Notes under the pieces: generated by a model
Told to the model about the DNA's origin: nothing
Database searches by the model: none
Seen by the model: only the letters and a program-made list of their open reading frames with translations
DNA from: Clostridiaceae bacterium BL-3
GTDB lineage: Bacteria > Bacillota > Clostridia > Clostridiales > Clostridiaceae
DNA length: 64,000 bases
Reading direction: 5' to 3'
NCBI GenBank assembly: GCA_902809985.1
Contig: CADDXC010000001.1
Location: 2,914,001 to 2,978,000, forward strand
Translations under genes and position numbers: made by a program
Shown here: in pieces, positions 52,497 through 62,374 of the stretch
Layout of the letters: every line of letters starts with the position of its first letter
Numbering within the stretch: the stretch's first letter is position 1

Positions 52497-52517
52497 GCAA
52501 ATTCTCCTTTTTAAAGC

Positions 52518-52547
52518 AGAAAACCCAGATTTTCATCCAGGTTTTCT
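52518..52547 (-). terminator. hairpin between hup and rqcP (attenuator or weak terminator)
   Basis: AGAAAACC and GGTTTTCT pair, with inner GAT/ATC pairs around GAAA. The minus-strand tail is GCTTTAAAAAGG, only a short T-run, so partial read-through from hup into rqcP is likely. Confidence 0.6.
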
Positions 52548-52556
52548 GAAAATATA

Positions 52557-52832
52557 TTATTTATTTACTTTATCTTTAAATTCTTTACCCGCTTTAAATA
52601 CAGGAACTGTTGACTCTGGTATGTTTATCTCCTCTTTAGTTCTAGGATTCCTTCCCATTCTAGCAGCTCTTTTTCTCACTTCAAATGTTCCAAATCCAAC
52701 TAATTGAACTTTTTCCTTTTTTTCAAGTGTTTCCTCTACACTTTCTATAAATCCCTTTAAAGCTGCCTCTGCATCTTTCTTCGTTAACTTTGACTTTTCT
52801 GCTATACTAGCAATTAATTCTGATTTATTCAC
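52557..52832 (-). CDS. hup: DNA-binding protein HU
   Basis: A 91-residue histone-like protein that bends and compacts DNA as a dimer. MNKSELIASIAEKSKLTKKDA at the N-terminus and the DNA-gripping signature GFGTFEVRKRAARMGRNPRT are nearly consensus. The start is GTG 52832 with GGAGG eight bases ahead. The hup-rqcP-yabP order matches Bacillus and other clostridia. Confidence 0.96.
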   Translation of the reverse strand: MNKSELIASIAEKSKLTKKDAEAALKGFIESVEETLEKKEKVQLVGFGTFEVRKRAARMGRNPRTKEEINIPESTVPVFKAGKEFKDKVNK

Positions 52833-53096
52833 CTTTTTTACCTCCTCTTATTTTCATAGACATATGTGCAAAATCATGCAAATATCTTTACAAATTACTC
52901 CCAATTAAATTCAATTAGGAACTATAGAAAGTAATAAACATTCATGTATTCGTACAAAAACAACTAACCTTTAACTTATGTATATTGCATACGTAATTAA
53001 ATTATTTATCACTTACTATATTTAATTATAATATATATAGCCATATTCTGCACTAATTTATAAACTCCTTCTTTTTTTTGCATATAAAACTCAGAT

Positions 53097-54542
53097 TTAT
53101 TTATTTTTAGATTCCTCCCAAAGTTTATCCATTTCCTCTAATGTCATATCCATCATATCTAAACCATGAGCCATAGCACTTTTCTCTATATATGCAAAAC
53201 GTTTTATAAATTTCTCTATAGTATAATTTAATGCAAATTCAGGGTCGATGTCAAGGAATCTTGCTACATTTACACATGCAAATATTAAATCCCCTATTTC
53301 TTCTACTATTTTTACCTTTTCTTCACTTTTATATACATTTTTTACTTCATAATATTCCTCTAAAACTTTATCCAGTGCACTTTCAACTTTGTCCCAATCA
53401 AATCCCACATCTGCAGCTTTTTTCTGAACCTTTACTGCTCTCATAAGACCCGGCAAAGTTTTAGCTACATGTATAAGCTCATCTGTATATGTTTTTAGGC
53501 CCTGTTCTTCCTTTTTTATAATATTCCAATTCGTAAGTACCTGCTCTGTATTGTCTATATTCTCACTTCCAAATACATGAGGATGCCTATTTATCATCTT
53601 ATGGCATATGCCATTAATTACATCCCTTATATTAAAAAATCCCTCCTCTTCTCCTATTTGACAGTGAAATATTATCTGAAATAATACATCACCAAGTTCT
53701 TCTACAAGATTTGCATCGTCTTTTTCATTTACAGCTTCCATCACCTCATAACTTTCTTCTATAAGATATTTTTTTAAGCTGTCGTGATTTTGCCCTTTAT
53801 CCCAAGGGCATCCTGTATCACTTCTTAATTTCTTCATTATATCCAATAAATCCTTTAAATCATATGTAATTTCTAAATTTTTAGGTATATAAACTGTTGT
53901 TAAATAATCTATATCGCTTTGCCTATCTAACTCATATAATTTTATTTTCCTTATAATCTCACTGTTTTTAATTCCTGCAGACTTTATAAAATATATTTCA
54001 ATATCATCTCCATAGTACTCCATCAAGGCCAATTTAACCTGGGATGCAATTAATTTATCGTACACTTGGGTTATTATGATACCAGTTCTTTTGTCCAGCA
54101 TCTGATTTTTTATGTTAAAAGCATCAATTATTTTCAACCCGTCGCCAGCATCTATATTCAGTCTCTCTATAATAGTATCTATAAAACTGACTGACGGTAC
54201 TATATCTATATCCAAAGATCTTTTTCTGCATAGTTCTATCAATAATTGAACTGACTTTTCCGCTACTAGAGGATGACCTGGAACTCCATAGGCTATCTGT
54301 TTGAACTTTTCATCTTTTTGTACCAAATCCTCTGCAATAGATTTATATACATCTTCAAATTTATCTTTGTCTTTGTACATATAGTCATAGGTATGAAAAC
54401 TTATGCCTAATTTTTTTAAATAATTTACAGTGGGATGTTTTTCTGTTCTCAAATAGACTTCATCTGAATTTTTAAGTATATTTACGGCACCCAAGGTAAG
54501 AGATTCTACTGAGCCTGGACCTAGGCCTACTACCTTAATCAT
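53097..54542 (-). CDS. mazG: tetrapyrrole-methylase-like/MazG nucleotide pyrophosphohydrolase fusion (YabN)
   Basis: A 481-residue two-domain protein. Residues 1-220 form an SAM-dependent methylase-like domain (KVVGLGPGSVESLTLGA, AYGVPGHPLVAEK), and residues 230-480 carry MazG nucleotide pyrophosphohydrolase repeats with metal sites (CPWDKGQNHDSLKKYLIEESYE, EELGDVLFQ, EEIGDLIFA). MazG enzymes hydrolyse non-standard NTPs. The fusion is the normal YabN architecture of Firmicutes. AAGGAGG precedes the ATG, and the gene follows the flippase gene by 12 bp. Confidence 0.95.
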   Translation of the reverse strand: MIKVVGLGPGSVESLTLGAVNILKNSDEVYLRTEKHPTVNYLKKLGISFHTYDYMYKDKDKFEDVYKSIAEDLVQKDEKFKQIAYGVPGHPLVAEKSVQLLIELCRKRSLDIDIVPSVSFIDTIIERLNIDAGDGLKIIDAFNIKNQMLDKRTGIIITQVYDKLIASQVKLALMEYYGDDIEIYFIKSAGIKNSEIIRKIKLYELDRQSDIDYLTTVYIPKNLEITYDLKDLLDIMKKLRSDTGCPWDKGQNHDSLKKYLIEESYEVMEAVNEKDDANLVEELGDVLFQIIFHCQIGEEEGFFNIRDVINGICHKMINRHPHVFGSENIDNTEQVLTNWNIIKKEEQGLKTYTDELIHVAKTLPGLMRAVKVQKKAADVGFDWDKVESALDKVLEEYYEVKNVYKSEEKVKIVEEIGDLIFACVNVARFLDIDPEFALNYTIEKFIKRFAYIEKSAMAHGLDMMDMTLEEMDKLWEESKNK

Positions 54543-54554
54543 TTGTAAACCTCC

Positions 54555-56087
54555 TTATCTTTTTAAAAATTTACTTTTTATATAGTTATACCTAAATATT
54601 TTAAATATAACTATAAGCGGAATATAGATGATCAATCCTGAAATTATAGCCAGAAAACATGCTATTCTACTGCTTACTGTATAATTATAGACGCACATAT
54701 AGATAATTACAACAGCTATTATCATAAAAATAGAAGCAAAGGCGGGTTTAACTACGATTTCAAAATAATTTACATCTATTTTTAATTTTCTAACAAGAAA
54801 TATTATATTTAAAATACAAGTCAGAACATAGCCTGCTATGCTTCCACAAATGGCTCCATAAATATTTACATGGGGAATTGCTACTAAAAATGAAGTCAAA
54901 ATTACTTTTACAATACATCCTAAAGATAGATTGAGTACAGGCCTAATATAATATCCTACCCCTTGTAATATAGCGGTAGATGTCTGCACCAATATTATAA
55001 ATGGTATTGATAGTGCAGAATACTGAAGTATACTAGAACCGGCAGATTGACCTGGAAATATCAAATCTAAAATCGGATAAGCCAAAGTATACAATCCAAG
55101 CATAGAAGGAAGAGCAATCACCATAGAAAGTCTAAAGGATAAATCCACCTTGTTAATCACATCTAATTTTCTATTTAATATGTGTGATTCTGCAATTATA
55201 GGCATTAAGGAGGCACATAATGCAGCTGATATAGTAAGAGGTATGTTTATCAATATAAATGCTTTTCCCGTAAGTTGTCCATATAATATTGCTGCATCTT
55301 TATATGTAAAACCTGCTTCTAATAACTTCTGAGGCACCAGTGCCGAATCTATAAGACTCATTATACTACTGACGGCAGCCCCTAAAGATACTGGAATTGC
55401 TATATACAACAGTCTGCTCAGTATATCTTTGTTATCTGCCACTTTAACATTTATTTCTTTTCTTATAGGAATATATTTTATTATTAAATATATTCCCCCA
55501 AATAATCCACCTGCAGCTGCCCCCAAAGCCGCTCCACCTGCAGAATATTCTATGCCTTTAGGTAAAAGCAAGTATGCAAGTCCAACTCCAACTACCACTC
55601 TTCCTATCTGCTCTATAATCTGAGATACAGCGGTATAGTTCATATTTTGAAGTCCCTGAAAAAAGCCTCTAAATGCACTCATTATAGATATGAACATAGG
55701 TGCAAAGGCTATAGCTACCAGTGAATAGTAGGACTTTCTATCCCATTTTAGAAAATGTATAATTGGATTTGAGAATATAAGAAGCACTGCCGTAAAACCT
55801 GTTCCTAAAATGAACATTAAAAGTAAAGACTTTCTCAATACTTGAATAATACCTTTATAATCCCCAAGTGCATTTTTTTCCGATACCATTTTAGATACAG
55901 CCACAGGTATACCCGATGCAGCTGCAACAAAAAACATATAAAGGGGGAAAGACATCTGATAATATCCCACCCCTTCATCTCCCACTAGCATTTGAAGTGG
56001 CCATCTAAAAAATAATCCTAGAAATTTGGATATTATACCTGCTGCTCCTAATATAATCGTACCTTTTATAAGTGACTGTTTTTTCAT
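54555..56087 (-). CDS. polysaccharide/lipid flippase of the SpoVB/MurJ-like MOP family (YabM)
   Basis: A 510-residue integral membrane protein with about 14 segments. It opens with GTIILGAAGIISKFLGLFFRWPL, typical of SpoVB/YabM-type MOP exporters, which flip lipid-linked sugars for cell wall or spore cortex. The position between spoVT and mazG is that of yabM in Bacillus. Whether it serves vegetative or spore wall cannot be told. GGAGG precedes the ATG. It shares an operon with mazG. Confidence 0.9.
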   Translation of the reverse strand: MKKQSLIKGTIILGAAGIISKFLGLFFRWPLQMLVGDEGVGYYQMSFPLYMFFVAAASGIPVAVSKMVSEKNALGDYKGIIQVLRKSLLLMFILGTGFTAVLLIFSNPIIHFLKWDRKSYYSLVAIAFAPMFISIMSAFRGFFQGLQNMNYTAVSQIIEQIGRVVVGVGLAYLLLPKGIEYSAGGAALGAAAGGLFGGIYLIIKYIPIRKEINVKVADNKDILSRLLYIAIPVSLGAAVSSIMSLIDSALVPQKLLEAGFTYKDAAILYGQLTGKAFILINIPLTISAALCASLMPIIAESHILNRKLDVINKVDLSFRLSMVIALPSMLGLYTLAYPILDLIFPGQSAGSSILQYSALSIPFIILVQTSTAILQGVGYYIRPVLNLSLGCIVKVILTSFLVAIPHVNIYGAICGSIAGYVLTCILNIIFLVRKLKIDVNYFEIVVKPAFASIFMIIAVVIIYMCVYNYTVSSRIACFLAIISGLIIYIPLIVIFKIFRYNYIKSKFLKR

Positions 56088-56250
56088 AAAAATACCTCCA
56101 AATTGCTATAGTTGCAAATAATTTATTTCCATGTTTATAATTATTTAAAATTTGAAAGTATTATTACTTTAAGTGAATATTTTTTATATCACAGTCAATA
56201 CTTCTTTAATAGATTAAATGACTGTTACACTGAGATGAAGTTTGCCCATA

Positions 56251-56280
56251 AAAAAATGGCAGCTAATGCCGCCATTTTTT
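56251..56280 (-). terminator. terminator of spoVT
   Basis: AAAAAATGGC (56251-56260) and GCCATTTTTT (56271-56280) pair over 10 bp, giving a T-run on either strand. It begins directly after the spoVT stop codon. Confidence 0.88.
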
Positions 56281-56281
56281 C

Positions 56282-56830
56282 CTATTGTTCCATTTGCTTT
56301 CCAAGAAATGAAGATGCTGTTTCAGCCAGCTTAGTTTCCACATTGCCAAATTTAGCTTCCTCTTTGGATGCTATTATTACAGCTCCAATAGCATCTCCAC
56401 CAGATATTATAGGGCATATAACTTGAGCAGAATATTTTCCCTGAATATCTTCATCATCATATATGGGTATAATTCCTTTTCCTTCAGAAGCTGAAACTGT
56501 CTTTCTATCATCTATTAATTTTTCCAATTCTGAACTTATTTTTTTATCCACATATTCCTTTTTAGGAGCTCCACTTATGGATACAACACTATCTTTATCA
56601 CATATCATAATTATATGACCTACAGTCTGCTGTAGTGATTCAGTATATCCCTTGGAAAAATCACTGAGCTCACCAATAGGCGAATACTTTTTTAATATAA
56701 CGCCTCCTTCTCTGTCCGTAAATATCTCTAAAGGATCCCCCTCTCTTATTCTAAGTGTTCTTCTTATTTCCTTCGGTATGACAACTCTACCTAGGTCGTC
56801 TATACGTCTAACAATTCCTGTTGCTTTCAT
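56282..56830 (-). CDS. spoVT: stage V sporulation transcriptional regulator SpoVT
   Basis: A 182-residue regulator of late forespore genes. The N-terminal 50 residues are an AbrB-type swapped-hairpin DNA-binding domain (MKATGIVRRIDDLGRVVIPK, EIRRTLRIREGDPLEIFTD); residues 60-180 form a GAF domain that may bind a small ligand. AGGAGG precedes the ATG. It is monocistronic, with its own terminator, and lies between prsA and the flippase gene. Confidence 0.97.
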   Translation of the reverse strand: MKATGIVRRIDDLGRVVIPKEIRRTLRIREGDPLEIFTDREGGVILKKYSPIGELSDFSKGYTESLQQTVGHIIMICDKDSVVSISGAPKKEYVDKKISSELEKLIDDRKTVSASEGKGIIPIYDDEDIQGKYSAQVICPIISGGDAIGAVIIASKEEAKFGNVETKLAETASSFLGKQMEQ

Positions 56831-56936
56831 GTTTAGAATTCCTCCTCAAAAATAATAATATATAACTTGTATTAATATTATTTTTCTAAATATGAAATTT
56901 TATACACAATTGTTATTTAAATTATAAAATTAAAGA

Positions 56937-56963
56937 GAACTATGACATAAATCATCATAATTC
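56937..56963 (-). terminator. hairpin after prsA (probable terminator)
   Basis: On the minus strand GAA-TT-ATGA pairs with TCAT-AG-TTC, with a two-base internal mismatch, followed by TCTTTAATTTT. It begins about 32 bases after the prsA stop. Confidence 0.5.
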
Positions 56964-56994
56964 CCTATATGGTACTTATATGTAAAATATATAT

Positions 56995-58020
56995 TTACAT
57001 AATATTTTTTTCCTTTTTGGTTATACTTGCAGCATTTTTCCACTGCTGTAATTTCTGGGAAACCAGTTTGCTTTTTTGATCACTTTCCAGTTGTTTTTTT
57101 ATCTCATCTTTAACCTTACTGAGAGGCTTAACAGGATATTTGACTTTATCTATACACTTTATTATATGATATCCGAAACTACTCTGTACCGGATCCGATA
57201 TTTCTCCTCCTTTTAACGCCTTTGCCCCTGCCATAAACTGAGCGTCATACTGGGAATCATCATATTTTATAGTGCCTAAATCTCCACCCTTATTTTTTGT
57301 TGCTGTATCCTGGGAAACTTCTTTCGCAACCTTTGAGAAATCTTCCCCCTTATCCAGCCTTGTCTTTACCTTTTCAGCTTCAGCTTTAGTCTTTACAAGG
57401 ATATGTGCCAGGTGCATTTTATTGGGCAGTTCCGTATATTTATCCTGATTTGCCTTATAATAATCCTCTATTTGTTTATCTGTTATCTTTATATTTTTTG
57501 TAATGCTATCACTTACTTTTTGTTGCATTTGCTGTTCTCTAAGCTGAGATAAATACATGCTTTTAAATGAATCTTCAGTAAATCCCTGAGCTTTTAGTGC
57601 CGCATCAAATTGCTCAGTACTATTTCCAAACTGCTGCTTTTTTATTTGGGCAATTTGATTGTTCATATCTGTCTTAAGCTTTTTTTCATCTGGCAAAAGT
57701 TTTAACTCTTTAGCCTTCTGTTCAATTATTTTATTTGTAATCATATCCTCAAGTATTTGCTCTTTTTGGCTTTTTATAGTATTTACAGCTTCTTCATTTT
57801 TCTCATAATCCTCTCCATATTGCTGTTTAGCCTGACTTAACAGTTGCATGGTATATGGATTTTTGTCTAAATCGCCTCTGGTGATTTTTTCTCCATTAAC
57901 TACCGCTACAGTACTATTAGCTATAGCTTCTGGCGTTTTTTCTATCATATTACAACCGGCAATTGAGAACATGAACGTCATTATACACATAGCGGTTGCT
58001 AACCTTTTTATATTTTTCAC
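56995..58020 (-). CDS. prsA: foldase lipoprotein PrsA (parvulin-type PPIase)
   Basis: A 341-residue exported foldase. The signal peptide ends in the lipobox SIAGC (Cys23), so the mature protein is lipid-anchored outside the membrane. A long SurA-like helical region (40-190) precedes the parvulin domain (about 200-300: KMHLAHILVKTKAEAEKV, KGGDLGTIKYDD, SSFGYHIIKC). It helps secreted proteins fold. The start is GTG 58020 with GGGGGAA ahead. It sits directly downstream of mfd, as in many clostridia. Confidence 0.95.
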   Translation of the reverse strand: MKNIKRLATAMCIMTFMFSIAGCNMIEKTPEAIANSTVAVVNGEKITRGDLDKNPYTMQLLSQAKQQYGEDYEKNEEAVNTIKSQKEQILEDMITNKIIEQKAKELKLLPDEKKLKTDMNNQIAQIKKQQFGNSTEQFDAALKAQGFTEDSFKSMYLSQLREQQMQQKVSDSITKNIKITDKQIEDYYKANQDKYTELPNKMHLAHILVKTKAEAEKVKTRLDKGEDFSKVAKEVSQDTATKNKGGDLGTIKYDDSQYDAQFMAGAKALKGGEISDPVQSSFGYHIIKCIDKVKYPVKPLSKVKDEIKKQLESDQKSKLVSQKLQQWKNAASITKKEKNIM

Positions 58021-58090
58021 AATTATTCCCCCACTCTTTCTATGTTAAAATACAGATTTATTTTAACATAAAAGTATTTTTACCACAAAG

Positions 58091-61000
58091 CTATTTTTGT
58101 TCATATATTTGTAGCATATAATTAATAATTTTCTTAATATCACTTAAAATATTTTCTCTTTTTACATTTTCTAATCTATATCCAAAACCAGGCTTTTTAT
58201 TCATTTTTAGTACTATTTTTCTTGAATAATTTTTTAAAAGGCCCTTCATTACATTTTGATCCACTCTATTTTGACTTTCAAATGTAAATACAACTTCTCT
58301 CTTTACTTCTTTTATCTCCTCTATCCCAAGTTCCTTACCAATACTCCTTATATAGGCTATATCCATAAGATTTTGTACTGAAGATGGTATACTAGAAAAT
58401 CTATCTTCCAATTCTTCTTTTACATCCAGCATATCATCATAGGAATCTATAGCAGCTATCTTCTTATACACTTCTATTTTCTGAACTTCATTTTTTATAT
58501 AACTATCCGGTATATAAGCATCTATCTTCAATTCCACAGTAGTCTCCACCGGCTCTTTGTGTATTTCACCTTTTATAAGCTTCACAGTGTCCTCAAGCAT
58601 TCTACAATATAGATCATACCCTATGGCAGCCATATGTCCATGCTGTGATGCACCCATCATATTGCCTGCCCCTCTTATCTCCAGATCCTTTAAAGCTATC
58701 TTAAATCCAGATCCTAACTCTGTAAATTCCTTAATGGCCTTCAGTCTTTTCTCAGCTACTTCTGTCAGAACCTTATCTTTTCTATAAGTCAAGTAACAAT
58801 AAGCTATTCTATTTGTTCGTCCCACCCTTCCTCTTAATTGATAGAGCTGAGATAACCCCATCTTATCTGAATCATATATTATCATGGTATTTACATTCTG
58901 TATATCCATGCCAGTTTCTATAATAGTTGTAGACACAAGAACATCATATTTACCTTTCATAAAATCTATTATTATATTCTCAAGTTCTCTTTCCTGCATT
59001 TGGCCATGGGCCACTGCTACTTTGGCCTCTGGAACTAATTTTGATACATAGGCGGCCATTTCTTTTATGTTCTCGACCCTATTGTATACAAAATAAATCT
59101 GTCCCTTTCTATTTATTTCTCTGAGCATAGCATCTCTAATCAATTGATCATTGTATTCTACCACATAGGTTTGTATAGGATATCTCTCCTCTGGTGGTGT
59201 TTCTATTACACTTATGTCTCTGACTCCTACAAGTGACATGTGGAGAGTTCGCGGTATAGGTGTAGCACTTAAAGTCAATACATCTACATTTTTTCTGATT
59301 TTCTTAATTTTTTCTTTATGACTGACGCCAAATCTTTGCTCCTCATCTATTATAAGAAGTCCTAAATCTTTAAATTGAACATCCTTTTGTAATATCCTAT
59401 GAGTGCCAATTAATATATCCACATTTCCCACCTTCACAGCCTTTATAGTAAGCTTTTGTTGAGCAGGGGTTCTAAACCTACTTATCATATCTATTTTTAC
59501 AGGAAAATCAGAAAATCTTTGAACGAAATTATTATAATGCTGTTGTGCCAATATAGTAGTTGGAACTAAAAAGGCAACTTGTTTGCCGTCCATTACAGCT
59601 TTAAAAGCTGCTCTTACAGCAACTTCAGTTTTACCGTAGCCCACATCACCACAGAGCAATCTATCCATAACTTTATCTGACTCCATATCTTCTTTTATAT
59701 CCTGAATGGTTGATAATTGATCTGGCGTCTCTTCGTATGGAAATTCATCTTCAAATTGTTTTTGCCAAACGGTATCCTTTGAATATCTATAGCCTTTTAA
59801 AGTAGATCTAATAGCATATAATTTTACTAAATCCTCCGCTATCTGCTCTATAGACTTCTTAGCCTTTTTTTTGGCCTTCGCCCATTCCGAGCTTCCTAAT
59901 TTATTTATTTTGGGAGTTTTACCTTCAGCCCCTATATATTTTTGTACCATATCAAGTTGTTCCACCGGCACATATAATTTGTCATCAGATTCATATACAA
60001 GCTCTAGATAATCCTTTTTATGCTCCTGAAATTCCAGTTGTTTTATACCTTTATAAACACCTATTCCATGATTGACATGAACTACAAAATCCCCAGGTTT
60101 TAACTCAGTAAAACTTTTGATCTTACCTGCACCCTTTTTCACGGCCTTTTTTATATTCTTTCTCCTAGCTTCTCCAAAGACTTCTTTACTTGAAATAACA
60201 CTCAACTTGAGCTCTGGATATTCAAAACCCTTTAGCTGGCTTCCAAAAGTTATAACCACTTCCCCAGGCATAATTTCACGTACTACATCCTTATAGCTGC
60301 TATCTATATCCCTATCTCTCAAGGTATCAACCAATCTTTCTCCTCTAGGTCTTGTACCTGATAAAATCAATATTCTAAAACCCTTAGATTTTCTATCTCT
60401 TATATCTTCAATAAGCAGATCTATTTGTCCATGATAATCATTGAGAGTTATCTGCGAAAAATTTATTACTGATTTGGGTAAAAATGTTTTAACTGATTTG
60501 GCAATGGGATCTAATATAATGCTCTTTCTCCTCTTGAGTTCTTCAATTAGCTGAGATTTACCAATGAGCATTTTACTCTGTTTAAGAAGTATATTTCCTC
60601 TTTGTAAAAAGCTTTTATAGTTTTCTTCAAATTCAAAATATACACTATTTAATTTTCCCTCGCATCTTTGAACATCATCCACGATTATAAAATAATCCTT
60701 TACATAATCAAAAAAAGTTGATGGATTTTCATAAAAATAAGGTAAAAAGCTATCAATAGTTTCAAAATTCCAGCTTTGTTCAAGAACTTCTAAATTTTTT
60801 ACGGTAATTTCTTTTATTCTCTTAACTGCCTCATTGTCTTTTAATTTTTTTAATTTCTCAACTACTATTGCCAGATCTTCTTTTATTCCCTCTTCCCCGG
60901 CTCTAATTCTACTTTTGTCAAGTATAATTTCTCTGGCAGGAAAAATTTCTATACTATCCACTTTTTCAATACTTCTTTGAGATTCCAGATTAAAACTTCT

Positions 61001-61612
61001 AATAGATTCTATTTGGCTGCCAAACAACTCCAGCCTATATGGTTCCGCAGAAATTGGAGAATATATGTCCATTATACCCCCTCTTATAGAAAACTGGCCT
61101 TTTGCATCTACAACTTCACTTCTTTCATATCCACATTGAATTAGTCTTTCTGCAATATCCTTTAAATCTAAGACATCTCCAACGGATACTTTAAACATAT
61201 ATCTTCTATATAATTCTACAGGAATATATACTGAACTCAATGATTCCACACAAGTTATTATAATTTTCTTGCGTGAATTCAATATCTGTCTTATTACCTT
61301 CAATCTTTCCCATCTCAAATCTCCAGATATAGCATCTATATTGTAGAATACCACTTCTTTAGTTGGAAAATAATATACCTGAGACAAATAAAAGGATAAA
61401 TCCTCATACAATTTCCTAGCCTCTACATCACTGTGAGTAACAATCAAGATCGGCTTATCTAAAGTTTCATATATTCCATATGTTAAATAACTTCTCGCAG
61501 ATTCTGAAAGTCCATACACTCCTATAGGAAATTTATCTCTGGATATTTCCTTTATGACACTTTTAAACTTATCACTTTTTTTAATGGGTTTCATAAGCCC
61601 TTCTAATCTCAT
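58091..61612 (-). CDS. mfd: transcription-repair coupling factor Mfd
   Basis: An 1,173-residue ATP-dependent translocase that removes RNA polymerase stalled at DNA lesions and recruits UvrA. An N-terminal UvrB-like module contains IRGGIMDIYSP. The RNA polymerase-binding CarD-like domain is at about 490-560 (DFVVHVNHGIGVYKG). The helicase core has Walker A GDVGYGKTEVA, DEEQRFGVSHK and TATPIPRT-like SATPIPRTLHMS, and the RecG-like TRG region contains GRVGRTNRIAYCYL. The start is placed at ATG 61612 after GGGTGG. Confidence 0.96.
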   Translation of the reverse strand: MRLEGLMKPIKKSDKFKSVIKEISRDKFPIGVYGLSESARSYLTYGIYETLDKPILIVTHSDVEARKLYEDLSFYLSQVYYFPTKEVVFYNIDAISGDLRWERLKVIRQILNSRKKIIITCVESLSSVYIPVELYRRYMFKVSVGDVLDLKDIAERLIQCGYERSEVVDAKGQFSIRGGIMDIYSPISAEPYRLELFGSQIESIRSFNLESQRSIEKVDSIEIFPAREIILDKSRIRAGEEGIKEDLAIVVEKLKKLKDNEAVKRIKEITVKNLEVLEQSWNFETIDSFLPYFYENPSTFFDYVKDYFIIVDDVQRCEGKLNSVYFEFEENYKSFLQRGNILLKQSKMLIGKSQLIEELKRRKSIILDPIAKSVKTFLPKSVINFSQITLNDYHGQIDLLIEDIRDRKSKGFRILILSGTRPRGERLVDTLRDRDIDSSYKDVVREIMPGEVVITFGSQLKGFEYPELKLSVISSKEVFGEARRKNIKKAVKKGAGKIKSFTELKPGDFVVHVNHGIGVYKGIKQLEFQEHKKDYLELVYESDDKLYVPVEQLDMVQKYIGAEGKTPKINKLGSSEWAKAKKKAKKSIEQIAEDLVKLYAIRSTLKGYRYSKDTVWQKQFEDEFPYEETPDQLSTIQDIKEDMESDKVMDRLLCGDVGYGKTEVAVRAAFKAVMDGKQVAFLVPTTILAQQHYNNFVQRFSDFPVKIDMISRFRTPAQQKLTIKAVKVGNVDILIGTHRILQKDVQFKDLGLLIIDEEQRFGVSHKEKIKKIRKNVDVLTLSATPIPRTLHMSLVGVRDISVIETPPEERYPIQTYVVEYNDQLIRDAMLREINRKGQIYFVYNRVENIKEMAAYVSKLVPEAKVAVAHGQMQERELENIIIDFMKGKYDVLVSTTIIETGMDIQNVNTMIIYDSDKMGLSQLYQLRGRVGRTNRIAYCYLTYRKDKVLTEVAEKRLKAIKEFTELGSGFKIALKDLEIRGAGNMMGASQHGHMAAIGYDLYCRMLEDTVKLIKGEIHKEPVETTVELKIDAYIPDSYIKNEVQKIEVYKKIAAIDSYDDMLDVKEELEDRFSSIPSSVQNLMDIAYIRSIGKELGIEEIKEVKREVVFTFESQNRVDQNVMKGLLKNYSRKIVLKMNKKPGFGYRLENVKRENILSDIKKIINYMLQIYEQK

Positions 61613-61722
61613 CCTAACAACCACCCTATAAATTTATTCATCCATCATAACTTAATAAAATTATCTATCACAATATCTACTTACAAATTCCAACTTTAAA
61701 CATTTTTAATTGAACGCACAAT

Positions 61723-61768
61723 AACCGTCAATCTCTTCCTTATTAGAGAGATTATACGGTTTTTTTAT
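61723..61768. terminator. hairpin between pth and mfd with plus-strand T-run
   Basis: AACCGTCAATCTCT and AGAGATTATACGGTT form an interrupted stem of 13-14 bp. The seven-T run lies on the plus strand, whereas the neighbouring genes are on the minus strand, where the tail is only TTATTG. Confidence 0.55.
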
Positions 61769-61787
61769 ACTATTTTATTTATACAAA

Positions 61788-62351
61788 CTATAAAAGCAAC
61801 CCATTGAATCTGTTCATGGCTTCTTCTACGCCATTTTTCAAAATACATTCTACTGCCTCTCGGCTGACCTTTAGAACTTTTTCCATATAAATTTTATCAT
61901 TTTTAGAAAATCTACCCAAAACATGGGATATAAGCTGACCTTCAGGTTGTCCTATGCCTATCTTCACTCTTACAAATTGATCTGTAGCCAGGTTAAATAT
62001 TATATTTTTTACCCCGTTATGACCTCCGGCACTTCCATGAGTTTTTATTCTAAGTCTTCCAACAGGAATATCTATATCATCATGTATTATTATTATATTA
62101 TTGCCCATTATTTTATAAAAATTTACAGCTTCCACCACACTTTCTCCACTCAAGTTCATATAAGTATCTGGTTTTAATAATACAACTTTATTATTTTCTA
62201 TAATACCTTCTCCACAAGTTCCTTTAAATTTTTTCTTACTTAAAACAATATTGTACTTACTACTTAACAGATCTACAGCATCAAATCCTATATTATGGCG
62301 CGTGTGTTCATATTCAATCCCTATATTTCCTAAGCCAACTATTAAAAACAT
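61788..62351 (-). CDS. pth: peptidyl-tRNA hydrolase
   Basis: A 187-residue enzyme that releases tRNA from prematurely dropped peptidyl-tRNA. The catalytic histidine is in [15 protein letters not shown] (about residue 19-20), the conserved asparagine in [11 protein letters not shown], and [15 protein letters not shown] and [12 protein letters not shown] are diagnostic. The start is placed at ATG 62351 after GGAGTGA; the TTG just before is also in frame. It precedes mfd, as in Bacillus. Confidence 0.96.
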   Translation of the reverse strand: MFLIVGLGNIGIEYEHTRHNIGFDAVDLLSSKYNIVLSKKKFKGTCGEGIIENNKVVLLKPDTYMNLSGESVVEAVNFYKIMGNNIIIIHDDIDIPVGRLRIKTHGSAGGHNGVKNIIFNLATDQFVRVKIGIGQPEGQLISHVLGRFSKNDKIYMEKVLKVSREAVECILKNGVEEAMNRFNGLLL

Positions 62352-62374
62352 CAATTCACTCCAATCTTACTATT

